DNA of 64,000 nt from Phyllostachys edulis (Eukaryota; Streptophyta; Magnoliopsida; Poales; Poaceae). The first letter of the stretch is position 1. Each line of letters begins with the position of its first letter. Under the pieces are notes generated by a model that searched no databases, was not told where the DNA came from, and worked only from the letters and a program-made list of their open reading frames with translations. The stretch spans positions 7,504,834 to 7,568,833 of the forward strand of contig CM070561.1 of assembly GCA_036346405.1 (NCBI GenBank). The letters run 5' to 3'. Shown here piece after piece: positions 11,769 to 22,800 of this stretch. The translations under genes and the position numbers were made by a program.

Positions 11769-13333
11769 TGTTGGAAATATGCCCTAGAGGCAATCATAGA
11801 GATGATTATATTTCATTATGTTCACAATATTTGATAATATGTTCCTTGAATGAATCATCAGTCATGAAGATTAACAAGTATGTGACTTGTTGGTGAAGCT
11901 CTTTTTAACTTATGATGATGTCGTTCTAAAAGTATCCTCGGTCAAAAGTCACCGGTGGTGAACACTAGTGACTCTCGACTAACACATGCATTGATTGATG
12001 ACCATGTTTCACCGGTCATGGATATAAGGATATCGAATCAATAATGTGGACACGTGTTAGAGAACGTGGTGTTGGATAAGACCCACCTTGAGGCACTATT
12101 GAGATTGTTATGATTCTATGTGTCGTTAGTTGGTCTCAAGCAATGATGATGTATAATCCTTAGACCTGAGATCAGCATGGTTTCCTACATGTGTAATAGC
12201 ACTCTTAGGGGTTACCAAACGCTACTCGTAATTGGGTAGTTATAAAGGTAGCTTTCGGGTATGCTATGAAATATGCAGAGGGATGTGACTGGTCGGATAT
12301 GGGATTTGCCCCTCCTAACATAACAGGAGAGATATCTCTGGGCCCCTCGAAGTGGTCGGATAAAGAAAGTGCATGGCCATGCCACTGGTGGTCGAAGAGT
12401 TCGACCACATAAGGTTATCCGATACTCGATCGAGAAAGCATTGAACAGTCTATGGATGACACAACATCTCACCTGGAGTTCAACCAGATATCGTGAGGCA
12501 AAGGGAGAATACATGAGTAGGTCGCTTAGTTCGACCGATTCTGATCGGTCGTATGGAGATACAAGCAAGTCGTGGGCGGTCGAGCGTAATCACAGAGTGG
12601 TGAAACCAAGTCGTGAGGAGTTACGAGTTGGTCGTGATCAAATCTGAATTGGTCGTATAGAGATAGGACACAGTCGTAAGTGATGAGGACACAGTCGTAG
12701 ATCATATTGCATTAAGGTTCGTCCGATATAATTTGTGTGTATTCGGAATCGTTATGTCCCGCTAGGAACCGCTTCGACTACGTGGCGGAAAGGGTTTCAG
12801 TCACAACCGAACTACACATGAACCTAACGGGTCACACACTTAATGGGTTGGAACAAACTAGTACGAATACGATTCGTAAAGCGTGTTTGGATAGGATCCG
12901 TCACGGGCCTATATAAGGAGATGCATGAGGCTGTTGGGGGGGACGTGAGTTGCCCTACCGAAACCCTAGCCGCCATCTTCTTGAGAGCCTCCCCGTGCGA
13001 TTTGGTGCTAGCACACCGGCGTACGGTTGTTCCTTCCCTGGACGTGTGGATACCATAGAGGCGCTTCTACGTTGTTGCGCTTAAGGACGATCCGCGATCT
13101 TCGCAAGGAACTGCTGAGGTGCTGAAGGAGACGATCAACCAACAAGGACGCTGGACGATCGACTACGACCAGTACATCGACGCGCTCTTCGTCGGACCAA
13201 GCTGCTCCGACACTTCTTCCGCTGCTCTGCGCGTCTAGTGGAAACGATCTGTGATCATCTTCTTGCTTGGCTTCCTGGTTTACGTGGTAGAAATTTTGAT
13301 TTGTTGCTATCGTAGCCTACCCGTATCCCAACA
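11769..13333 (+). repeat. 3' LTR of copia family 1
   Basis: This is a full-length 1565-bp LTR, from TGTTGGAAAT to CCCAACA. The same family gives the solo LTR at 27986-29542 and the truncated LTR at 60920-62282. It contains an ATATAAGGAG promoter-like site near 12912 and GTGGATACC...GAGGCGC sequence in its 3' third. Confidence 0.92.
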
Positions 13334-13338
13334 ACTAT

Positions 13339-13453
13339 CACAGAGGGTTCTTGTTCAGAACCGTCTGTGATAGTATATTTTCACAGACGGTTCTGAATAA
13401 GAACCGTCTGTGATAGCTATTTTCACAGACGGTTCTTGTTCAGAACCGTTTGT
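13339..13453. repeat. CACTA subterminal palindromic repeats beyond the copia insertion
   Basis: This resumes the left-end repeat array after the copia TSD: several ACGGTTCTTGTTCAGAACCGT-like palindromes, some with one or two substitutions. From about 13454 to 13945 is the element's interior, including CAACC/CCACC-rich stretches, with no recognisable gene. Confidence 0.8.
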
Positions 13454-13946
13454 GGTAGCTTTTTCGTATTGCAAAAAAAATAATTCGTAGCGCGCTCGCC
13501 GGCTCAACGCGGTCTCACCACGTCAAGAACAACAGCAGCAACTCACCAACAGCTTCTAAGAACAACTCCTCACACAACCAACAAAAACCAATTGTTAAAA
13601 CAGAACTAAAGGATCAAGCCGCCGCTACCACGACCACCACCACCATGACCACAAGCACAACCACCACAAGCACCAGTAAGACTCCTCCGATGGCTATGGA
13701 AGAGGAGGCAGTGGTAGGGTCAGAAATGGAGAAAGGCGTGATATGTATGCAGGAAATCAGAGGAAAGCAAGGGAAGAAGGGAAAGAACCTGGAGAGAGGG
13801 TGAGGTGTCCATCTCTAGCTGAACTCGCCATCCTCGCATGGCAGGCTCAGCTTCCTCGCCGACAGCGCGTAGCACTTGGTGCCATTCTCCTTCTCCAGCC
13901 ACACCCTCCACCTCCGTCGAGCTGAGCAGCCGCAGCAGCACTATCT

Positions 13947-14270
13947 TCAAATCAGAAAGTAAGAAAAATTTTAAGCCATGGTAAAATCAGAAAGTAAGGA
14001 AATTTGAAGCGATGGTAAAATCAGAGAGTAAGGAAAATTTGAAGCCATGATAAATCAGAAAGTAAGGAAAATTTTAAGCCATGGTAAAATCAAATTAGAA
14101 AGTAAGAAAAATTTTAAGCCATGGTAAAATCAGAAAGTAAGGAAATTTGAAGCCATGGTAAAATCAAAGAGTAAGGAAAATTTGAAGCCATGATAAATCA
14201 GAAAGTAGGGAAAATTTTAAGCCATGGTAAAATCAGAAAGTAAGCAAAATTTTAAGCCATGGTAAAATTC
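13947..14270. repeat. Tandem repeat of about 35 bp within the CACTA element
   Basis: About nine imperfect units of the pattern AAATCAGAAAGTAAGGAAAA...TTTAAGCCATGGT follow one another. Differences are single bases and small length changes. It is non-coding. Confidence 0.88.
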
Positions 14271-14276
14271 AAAGTC

Positions 14277-14520
14277 ACAGACGGTTTTTAATATAAACCG
14301 TCTATGATATACGGAGACATCACAGACGGTTTGTAAATAGAACCGTCTATGATAATCTCAGTCATCACAGACGGTTATTGTTAAGAACCGTCTATGAAGT
14401 ATCATAGACGGTTCTATTTACAAACAGTCTGTGATAGTTACATATCACAGACGGTTCCAAAAGAACCGTCTGTGATAATTTCATCACAGATGGTTCCAAA
14501 GGAACCGTCTGTGATGAGGC
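14277..14520. repeat. CACTA subterminal palindromic repeats, right end
   Basis: Six or so palindromic units of ATCACAGACGGTT...AACCGTCTGTGAT precede the right end at 14548. They mirror the left-end array. Confidence 0.88.
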
Positions 14521-14938
14521 GTCTTCTATAGCTTGTTTTGTAGTAGTGGGCGCGACGACGTCTAGTGGCGGGGCTCTTCGAGCTAACATGCCATATAGCA
14601 ATCAGGGGTTCTTGAGGCAAAATAGAGCGCACACAAGCACTTGGAGGGTTCTAGGAGCTCACCGGAGTGGAGAGGGAGGACGGCGGCGAGCTGAGGGTGG
14701 CCGGTGACGAAGTCTCGTGGTGGTGGCGATGGCTTCACTGTGGAGGAGCTAACCTAAGGCAAGGGAAGGAAAAAGGAAGGTCGGGGAAGTTCAAGGGAGT
14801 CAAGGAGATGCTCTGAGAGGAATTCATTGGAGAGGATCTCATCATGCCGGAGATGGGGAAGAAAGAGGTTGTTTTCGGCCGGAGGTAAGGAAGAACCGAA
14901 TTCCGGTAGCTCCTGTGTACAAAATACAAAATCAATAA

Positions 14939-15057
14939 GGGCTTATTTGGATACATTGTGATCCGACTCAATCCCTTCGGATTGACTCGGAATTTGAACT
15001 AAAATCCCTTCCAATCCGAATGGATTGGTTCTAATCCCTCTCTATCCAAACAAGCTC
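14939..15057. mobile_element. Tourist-like MITE, 119 bp
   Basis: The ends GGGCTTATTTGGATA and CTATCCAAACAAGCTC form imperfect inverted repeats flanked by TAA at 14936-14938 and 15058-15060. LTR B has the empty site (a single TAA followed by GGGGG near 23270), so this is a verified insertion. A TAA TSD and small size fit PIF/Harbinger (Tourist) MITEs. Confidence 0.9.
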
Positions 15058-16783
15058 TAAGGGGGAAATGATGGTGGTGGTCTGGAACACATGGTGACGC
15101 GGATAGAGATGGAGGAGTGTCACTGGTGTGCCAACAGCAATGTGGTGGCGTGTCGGCAGAAAACTAGAGCTTGAGCTCTTCCTTGGGTTTGAGCTCGATG
15201 GAACAAAGGAAAGGAGAGGAGTGGCTTGGGGTGGCGAAAAGAGAAGGCGAAGGGCATTGGGTGGCTTTTATAGGCAATGGACAGAGAGATCGCAAGAAGG
15301 AGAGCGAGCGAGTCTCAGTGACAACATGCTTGAACGTAGTGACGTATGGGCATGGGCGAGCGCTGAGCGACTTGACCGGGGTAGCGGGCGATGCAAGCTA
15401 GGGGAGGGAAACCGTGGGCGCGCGGTCAAGACCAGGGGCGGACCGTTGGCACGGCATGGGTGACGAAGCAGGCCATGGCGCTGCGCTGGTGCTGCTGCGC
15501 TGACCACGTGGATCAAGAAGCCTACGGGTGAGGCCTGCAGGTCAGGGAGAGGGAGGAAAATTTGGTTTTCCAAATTTTGTAAAATGGCTGAGGATGTTTA
15601 GGGATTTTTAGACATAGCTTATGAGCTCCAAAATTCATGAACATTTTAGGGGAGGCTGAAGACATAGGGAAAATTATTGTGTAAAATTTCTAGGGTTTTT
15701 TTTGTAATACATTTTTCTCTAGAATTATTTTAAGTTTCTATTTTTGTTATTTGACTTTTGATTCTCTACTTTGACTGCCCGTTTAAAATAGAAAACTAAT
15801 TCTAAAAATTGTGAAATTTTGTAGGTGAGTTTCTTAGGTGTTCCAGAACCTAGAAAAAAATATTTTAAGGCATTGTTCACATTATTTGTTTGTATGTCAA
15901 ATTCAAATTCAAAATTGAACATGCAATTTAAATAGGGAACCAAATAACCTCCAACAATTCCAGAAAAATTCAAACAAGCATAACAGAGAAGATAGAATCC
16001 AACTAAAATATTCCTTGCTATGGTCCCACTATTTTTTCAAAAATAAAAATCAGTTTGTATTTAAGCTAGAAAGTATATTTTCAAGTTTAAATTTGAGAAT
16101 TCTTTTGAAATTACCTCAAGCATTGTAGGAGCCTTTGAGGTTTTACTGTTTTTAAGTTGAATTCCAAAATAAACATTCCCACACTTGAAACCTTTTTAAT
16201 TTTGCCCCAAATTTAATTTGAGCTTTTGAATTGGAGAAGGAGTATTGGATTTCTAGGTTTCAATTCTAGTCTTCAAAAATCAAAGGTATTTTGAATATAT
16301 GGTTTACACTCTACTCTGAACTAAGTTTCAAGATCTTAACAAAATTTTATTTTGTTTTAGAAAATTCATTTCTAGGATTTGGAAAACCAGGTTTCAACCT
16401 ATTTGCATTGCAACAAAAAGTTTTAAAATTTTCAAAATTTCACAAATGCATATTAGATGCTTAACTAATCCAACTTAGGGATCTTGCGCTGTTACAAACC
16501 TACCCTCCTTAAATAGAATCTCATCCTGAGATTTTGGTAGTTCGGAAGTCGGAACGAATGGCTGTGGCAAACCTAGCTGGGTTTGTTCACGGGGTCAAAC
16601 TTCGGATTTCGTCGCAAACCGAACTTAATTTCGAATCAAGTGAGGTTCTTCATAAGTTTTAGGTCCTATGGTGGGAAGCTTTTTTGAAGGATTTCTACGA
16701 TCCTCCTGTGATGCGATTCCTTTCCTAGGCGGTTCTTTCAACTCTAACGAAATGCACCATCTGCTGTCTTGATTTCCTTCAAA

Positions 16784-17764
16784 TAGGGGTGTTAATGGGT
16801 TGGATTGAAATGGGTTGAACAGGTTAGATTTTAATTTGGGTTGGGTTTGGATGGGTTGAAATGGGTTGTTGTAGTTAACAGGTTGGGTTGGGTTTGTAGT
16901 AGAAACGGATTGGGTTGGGTTGGTGTGGGTTTAGAAATTTTGGGTTAAAATGGGTTCAACCCGTGGGTTTCCTGTGGATTGGCCATACCCCAATCATTAG
17001 TACCCAACAACAAGCCTTCTAGAACCTTCGCCGCCGGCCGGGCAATCATGCATCCTCTTCGTCTGGGCGCCCAGGCCCCGCGGCCACCTTCCGCCCCTGC
17101 GGCGCGGTGGGTGATGCCGGGTGGTCGAGGCGGCCGAGCGAGGTGTGGCGGCGATGAGGTCGTCCTCCGCGGCCCTCCGGGTGCCTGGCCCATGCTGAAT
17201 GTGGCGTGCCGGTCGAGCGCCTCCGCCGTGGTGATCTCCCCGGTGCCAGCGCGGCGGATCTAGTCGCCGACCACCTTGGCGCAGAGCCCGTAGATCCATC
17301 GGCCCAGGTACTCCCTCTTCACCGCCGTGACACTACGGCATGCACTCCTCCGTGAAGTCGCAGCACTCGCACTTGGCAGCCTCCACCTCCATGGCTAGCA
17401 CTTGCCTGCTAGCTCTTACCGCACCTTCTCCCACATGGTGTAGGACGATGGGACGAAAGGCGAAGCTGCCGTGCGGTGGCTCCTTTGCTCACTCGATCTG
17501 CCTGCGACGATGATGGCGGATGCGACTGGTGTCATCGCAGGGAGATGGATGGATGGATAAGGATGGGTTGGAAATGGGTTGAAAATGGGTTAGAAATGGG
17601 TTGAATCCATATTGAGGAAATTGGGTTGGGTTGGAGTTGCATATGGGTTGGGTTAGGTTGGGTTTTGGAGGTGGAGTAGTGGGTTGGTCTGGGTTGGGTT
17701 GATGTGCTGTATTGAAGTGGGTTGGGGTGGGTTTGGGTTGGGTTTCAACCCATTAATAGGCCTA
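16784..17764. mobile_element. Non-autonomous hAT element with captured DUF1677 fragment, 981 bp
   Basis: It is flanked by the exact 8-bp TSD CCTTCAAA (16776-16783 and 17765-17772), the length made by hAT transposases. The ends are TAGGGGTGTTAATGGGTTG and the inverse of TAGGCCTATTAATGGGTTG. Subterminal DNA on both sides is built of repeated GGGTTG/GGGTTT. The middle (about 16990-17540) is sharply GC-rich and contains a plant gene fragment. Confidence 0.9.
17192..17392 (-). pseudogene. Captured DUF1677-family gene fragment
   Basis: On the minus strand from the ATG at 17390-17392 the frame gives KCECCDFTEEC, the cysteine motif at the start of plant DUF1677 proteins. After a frameshift and stop near 17335 it continues with YLGRWIYGLCAKVVGD and then ITTAEALDRHATF, in the family's order. 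A frameshift and internal stops rule out a functional product. The function of DUF1677 proteins is unknown. The GC content and position inside a hAT element indicate capture from a host gene. The match is from memory of the family pattern. Confidence 0.72.
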
Positions 17765-19848
17765 CCTTCAAAGATGGAGCTGAGAGATCCTGACAAAGTA
17801 ACATGGCATTGCGGACACATTTTTCTTTCCATTGCTTTGTTTAACCTTTCCTTTCTTGATTCGAAGGCACTTCCAACATATCAAGCTCCATGTCGTCTTA
17901 TGGTAGGACGAAAGACTACCAACTACTTACGAGGGAATGGGTCACCTAAAGAGAGGGTTCAGAACCGAAACAAATGAGGTTCCTCAGAAATTTTAGGTTT
18001 TAGATAGGGGGAAGACACGGCTCCATTCAGTTGCCGAAAGATACATCGATCGATAGAACGGAAGGACTGATTAAACAGTAATCTAGCATCAAAACCAGGA
18101 TGTTGTGCAGAGAAGAGAAGTTAAAGTAAGATTTATGGTAGTCTCACTTAACCCTTGCTTCTCTAGTTCTATTTGCCTGGCTTAGAGAGGTTGCAATGGG
18201 AGGAATTGCATGAAAGGATGCATGTGTGCAAATCAGTCCTAAGACAATTTTAATTTTGGTTAGTGAGAGTGCAAATTCTCACATGCATGCTTACATGATT
18301 TTACTAAAGTGCAACAAAACAATTTAATTTTTGTTAAGATGAGCATAAGGTAACACAAGAGCTAGATGCCACACTAACATGATCTTGTCCTTAACCAACA
18401 ATCAATTCAAACAATTTGACAAAAGAAGGGCACTCAACCAAACCTACACTTACTAGTATCATCATCTCAGATTCCACAAATGCATCATGAAAGTTTCACA
18501 CTCAAACAAGCTTAGCACTTAGCCTATTTCAGAATTCGGTTTAAAGACTACTTTGTGAACATTTGAGTCTTGGTAAAATACTATATGTGAACTATACACC
18601 ATCAGGTTCTCATGTGAATAATTTCAAGATTTTTGGAATTACAATTTGTTACTGGAGTACTTTTCTTCCAATCTTTGACAAAATTTAAACAACACATGAA
18701 AGGTGGTTTATTTTGCATCAAGAGCAATCAACTACATAGGCAACTCTAGCATGGTTTAAACACTTTCAGTTGAGCAAAATTAAAAATGAGCTACACTTAG
18801 TTCATATTATAACAAGTTCACTTTTCATCAATTAAAAGACAAGCATGTTCTTTAACTCCAAAAAAATCTAGCACATCAATCTACAACATCCATGACATCC
18901 AAATTTTCAGATTCATGCAAGGAATCTATATGAGCATGGCAAGTTGTTAAATTCCAAATTGGTTAACAATTTAAGATAAATAAAATTAAGGGCAATTTCA
19001 ATTTATACTTCTACATGCTAGTCGTTTTCATGCTTTAGTTACCAAGATGAACTACTAACCGTGCTTCTCGATTTACATTTTTCCTTTTTAGTTGTGATTC
19101 TTGCTAACAACTTGAGTAACATGACATGCTTGAGTTAATTTTAGAAACTATAGGCATGATCAAAGTGTAAGAATCAAGATGCCTAACACATAATTTGAGG
19201 TATCTTCCACCCCCTTTAATATTTTGGTGCATAAAAGATGTGGTGAGGAAAGAATGAGCATAAGGTGTGAAAAGGGCAAAGGGTATGCAATTTAACTCTA
19301 GCTTGTACTAATCATTCCAAAATCACCCAAATGAGATACAAATGGGGGTACTAAGGCTCGAAGGCCAGCACAAGATACAAATGAACCACAGTTAGTTTTC
19401 CGACATAATTGCTATACATGCTGCTTGTAGGCGATACGTAACAACTTGGAACAAAAGAGAGCAAATGATCACACTACAAAATTCAACATCTTCATGCTAA
19501 GGAATATAATTATGGTGTATATAATCTGAGAATAATCCCTATCTTAATCCTAATATCGCAGCAAGGCAACGTCTTCTCGTCCTTTCGCCATTACTCTCAC
19601 CGGTGACTACTTAGCGTGTCTATTGTTGGAAAAGCGAGACGAGCAATGGAGAAAATTTATTTTACACAATTCAAATGAATAGTGAGGTAAGAATTAGATG
19701 CTAGGATGGGTAAGAAAGAAAGAAATTATATTACTTGCATTTTTGCCAAATTTTTGCTAGTTTGAAAATACTCTTTGCAACCCAAAATCCTAACAACGTC
19801 CATTGCTACGGCTTTAACCTACAGTCAGCATGGCTCTGATACCAACGC

Positions 19849-22800
19849 TCTGGAGACCCCAAAGTTAAGCTCGTAAGACTTAGACCTTCCCACGGGTGAG
19901 ACAAAAAGGTGTCAATGAACATCCGTGGGAACGACTGTCCCGGTCTTACAAGAGTAACTTCCGAGTCTACCGATAACTTGAAATCGAATCCATTTCAAGT
20001 GAAATGATGGCACTGGCTGCCAACAAGCTATGGAATGACCCGCGTACCACTCGAAGGCGTATGCACCAAGTCAATCCCAGCTAGAACTTCAAAAACCATG
20101 CATACTACACCGAGGCGTATGCTACATGGCATCCATTGCACAGCGGCCCGAGGCACAACCCTTAACAAGAAACAAGAACGATTTTATGTACCCGAATATG
20201 TGTCTCATGTTAGCTCCCAAGGATCAGTGGCTAACATGCACATATCCAAAATAACATTGATCACATCCATAGTCAAATATGCAAAAATATTAGAAACATT
20301 ATTACAACATCAACAAAATAGGACCTTATGGCCCGATTTTGCATATGGGGGCCGACCGGCCAAATCTAATCATAAAACAAATAAATAGCAGTGGAAATAA
20401 ACTTAGAAATAAAAGGAAATAACCAGGTTGGTATGTCCAAACCCACAAGCAACCAACTGGAGTTAAAGACGTTGCATTTGCCGCTATCGCCCAAAATTGG
20501 TACGATAGCTAAAACCAATTCGTACGACGTTCTTACCTGTAGCAAGTGGACAATCCGGTTGAGTACAAAGTGTACTTGAAAGACTTACAAACAACAAAAT
20601 AAAGTAGATGCATTCAAGTATCAAAGGAATGCTACTACACTAGGCAATTTTTAGCATAAAGGTATTTTCTTTGCAATAGAGTAATAGATTGTAAGGAAAT
20701 TTACCAAATCTATTTTTATTTGCTTAAATAATAGAGAGACAATATTTAGAGACATAACTAACAACCTAGGAGTGGCTACCCATAGCCACCACAACAATAG
20801 CACGAATTGCCCAATTCGTACCACTCAATTTCAAGTTTTATCGAAAATATAGAGTCTAACTCTTGCACAACCTAACCAAGTGTGTCTATAACCAAGGACT
20901 TGTCTATTCGAATAGATTATACCCTGCAGGGGTGTACAAATTTACCCACACGCCAGATCGTTTCCTTGCCAAGCTATTTAGCACACTTCCTAAGGTATGC
21001 CGGCAGAGCTAAGTCCTACGAGACGTTTTCCAATGAAATGCATTAACTAGGAGCCGTCCTATGGGTGCGAAGACCTCCGTGAACCACCCTTGTGTGTGTA
21101 GACAGGGCTCCCATGGAGGACCCATGCATTGTGAGGGAGTCACCGGTAAAGTCTCAGCAACTACCGATACTCCTCAGGCAAGGGAACCTACCCAGATCCC
21201 ACCCCACACATTTTTATTAACAACAGAATATTTTTCTCCCTAACAACTACCACCTGCGGCTTAGAGTTATTGTATAACAAAGTACTTAGACAAGAGGGGT
21301 CCCATATACCCTCATGTGGATGCATGCAATAATGCTTGGATCAATGACATAAGATGTTTGGTCGTTGTTGACTTGGGCACAAACCACACACTCGATAAAC
21401 ACACCATTCAACCATCTGTTCATGTCCAAATAGTTTTATTTTCAGTTTTAATTTTCCAAATACAATACTTACATGAGTACCATGACCCAAGTAATTAAAG
21501 TGATGATATAATGACCATCACCGAAACGATGATCCACATTCTACCGAACTAAGCCTTGCTAAGCGACACCGACTCATATGACCATAACTTATCCATCAGG
21601 GTCTAATTCACCAACAGGAATATTAACCTAGACTATAACTCTTCCACCAGGCTCTAATTCACCAGCGGGAATATTAACCTAGGCTCAGTGGCAAGAGATA
21701 AACATTTACCTACATCTTATGCTACTACTAGGATTAACTACCTCTAACGAAAAATTAATCATCAAATAGAGCATGCATACATACAGTTGCAAAACAAGAT
21801 AATTAGTGTTGAACATAATGGGATCAACATGATAAAATGAGGGGGTTGCTTGCCTTGTTGTGGATAGTCCAGATGCTGCTGAAGATCACTTTCGTACACA
21901 CTCGAATCTCCGAAATCTACCGAACGAACAAGAAGAACGAATAACGCTGAAATTAACCAAAACTTCAAATTCATCCAAAATGCATGAAAATTACACAAAA
22001 GGTAGAGCATGATTTTATATGAATTTATCAAGAATAATCAATTAAAAATGAGTTCGTATGTGGGAGTTATGCCCTAAACAATTTCTACCGTAGGGAAAAT
22101 GGAATTAGGATTTGCTGTTTTTAAAAACAAATTTAATTCGAATTTTGAAATTTTATGTGATAGTAACATGTTTTAAACCTATGCCATGTGAAATTACATT
22201 AAAAATTAAAACCAACAAAATTAGTTTCACTCAATTTGGAGTTAAAATGAATTAGTTATGAATTTTCAAAGTTATTTGAATTTTTAGTGCAAAGTTCATT
22301 CGTTTCAGAAATTTAAATAGAATTAAATATTGTTTATACACTTCTTAAGCTAGCCACGGTCACTAACCAGTGGGACCACAGTCATTGTTGACTGGTCAAC
22401 GTTGGCCCGGTCAAATAGCCACGGGACCCACGTGTCAATGACTTGGCCCACAGCATAGTGTATGGACCAGAGGTCTGCAGCACAGCGTTTCGATCCATCG
22501 GTCCATGGACCAAAAGCGCACTATGCACTTAAAGCTGTCGGGCCCGCGTCATAGTGTCTCAGTGCGAAACTCAGGCATTTAATCCACATGGATTTCTGTT
22601 CACGGGCCCACGTGTCAACGAGAACATGCGACATTTAAACCCGGATTTACACAATAATTAGCACTTAAGACATTGATTTGATTCTAATGATTACGCCTAA
22701 TGATGAGCTGCAGTGTCAGTCGGCTTTGGACAGGGATGAGGTGCTCTCGGGCGCGACGCTGCCGAGCTTGTCGCCGGTGGTACGAGGCACGGTGGCGCCG

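Larger units (their letters stand above)
5895..13333 (+). mobile_element. Decayed Ty1/copia retrotransposon (family 1)
   Basis: It begins TGTTGGAAATATGCCC and ends CCCAACA, with 5-bp TSD ACTAT at 5890-5894 and 13334-13338. The order gag, protease, integrase, RT, RNase H defines Ty1/copia. The 3' LTR (11769-13333, 1565 bp) is preceded by the purine tract AAGTGGGAGAC. The 5' LTR matches it only over about 5895-6902; its last 560 bp or so and the primer-binding site have been replaced or lost. Stops and frameshifts are frequent, so it is not competent to move. Confidence 0.93.
5717..14548. mobile_element. Non-autonomous CACTA (En/Spm-like) element, 8.8 kb including nested copia
   Basis: The left end CACTACTACACAAAAC and the right end, the inverse of CACTACTACAAAAC, are flanked by GGC at 5714-5716 and 14549-14551, the 3-bp TSD of CACTA elements. 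The empty site is seen in LTR B near 22875. Without the copia element and one TSD copy the unit is about 1.39 kb. Both ends carry palindromic ACGGTTC/GAACCGT subterminal repeats, the usual CACTA transposase-binding architecture. No transposase-like sequence is present, so movement would have needed a helper element. Confidence 0.9.
3368..16496 (-). repeat. LTR A (3' LTR) of the LARD-like element, interrupted
   Basis: It aligns with 19849-24702. Removing the CACTA element and its TSD leaves about 4.29 kb. It lacks about 690 bp present in LTR B (roughly 21857-22545; deletion point near 5379) and gains a 119-bp MITE at 14939. Both ends are preserved (TGTGGAGACC and GCTGTTACA). No protein-coding gene is evident in either LTR. 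Confidence 0.88.
16497..19848 (-). other. Non-coding internal domain of the LARD-like element
   Basis: This lies between the two LTRs, with a polypurine-type tract (minus strand, about 16497-16515) and the primer-binding site at 19832-19844. Apart from the hAT insertion at 16784-17764 no reading frame resembles gag, protease, integrase or RT, so the element is non-autonomous. The rest is AT-rich sequence without features that I can name. Confidence 0.82.

Noticed and set aside
13947..14270. CRISPR-like array from regular repeats
   Set aside because: Units are directly adjacent without unique spacers, in a plant transposon; a simple tandem repeat.
16990..17540. GC-rich block as an intact host gene
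   Set aside because: The DUF1677-like frame has internal stops and a frameshift and lies between hAT ends with an exact TSD.
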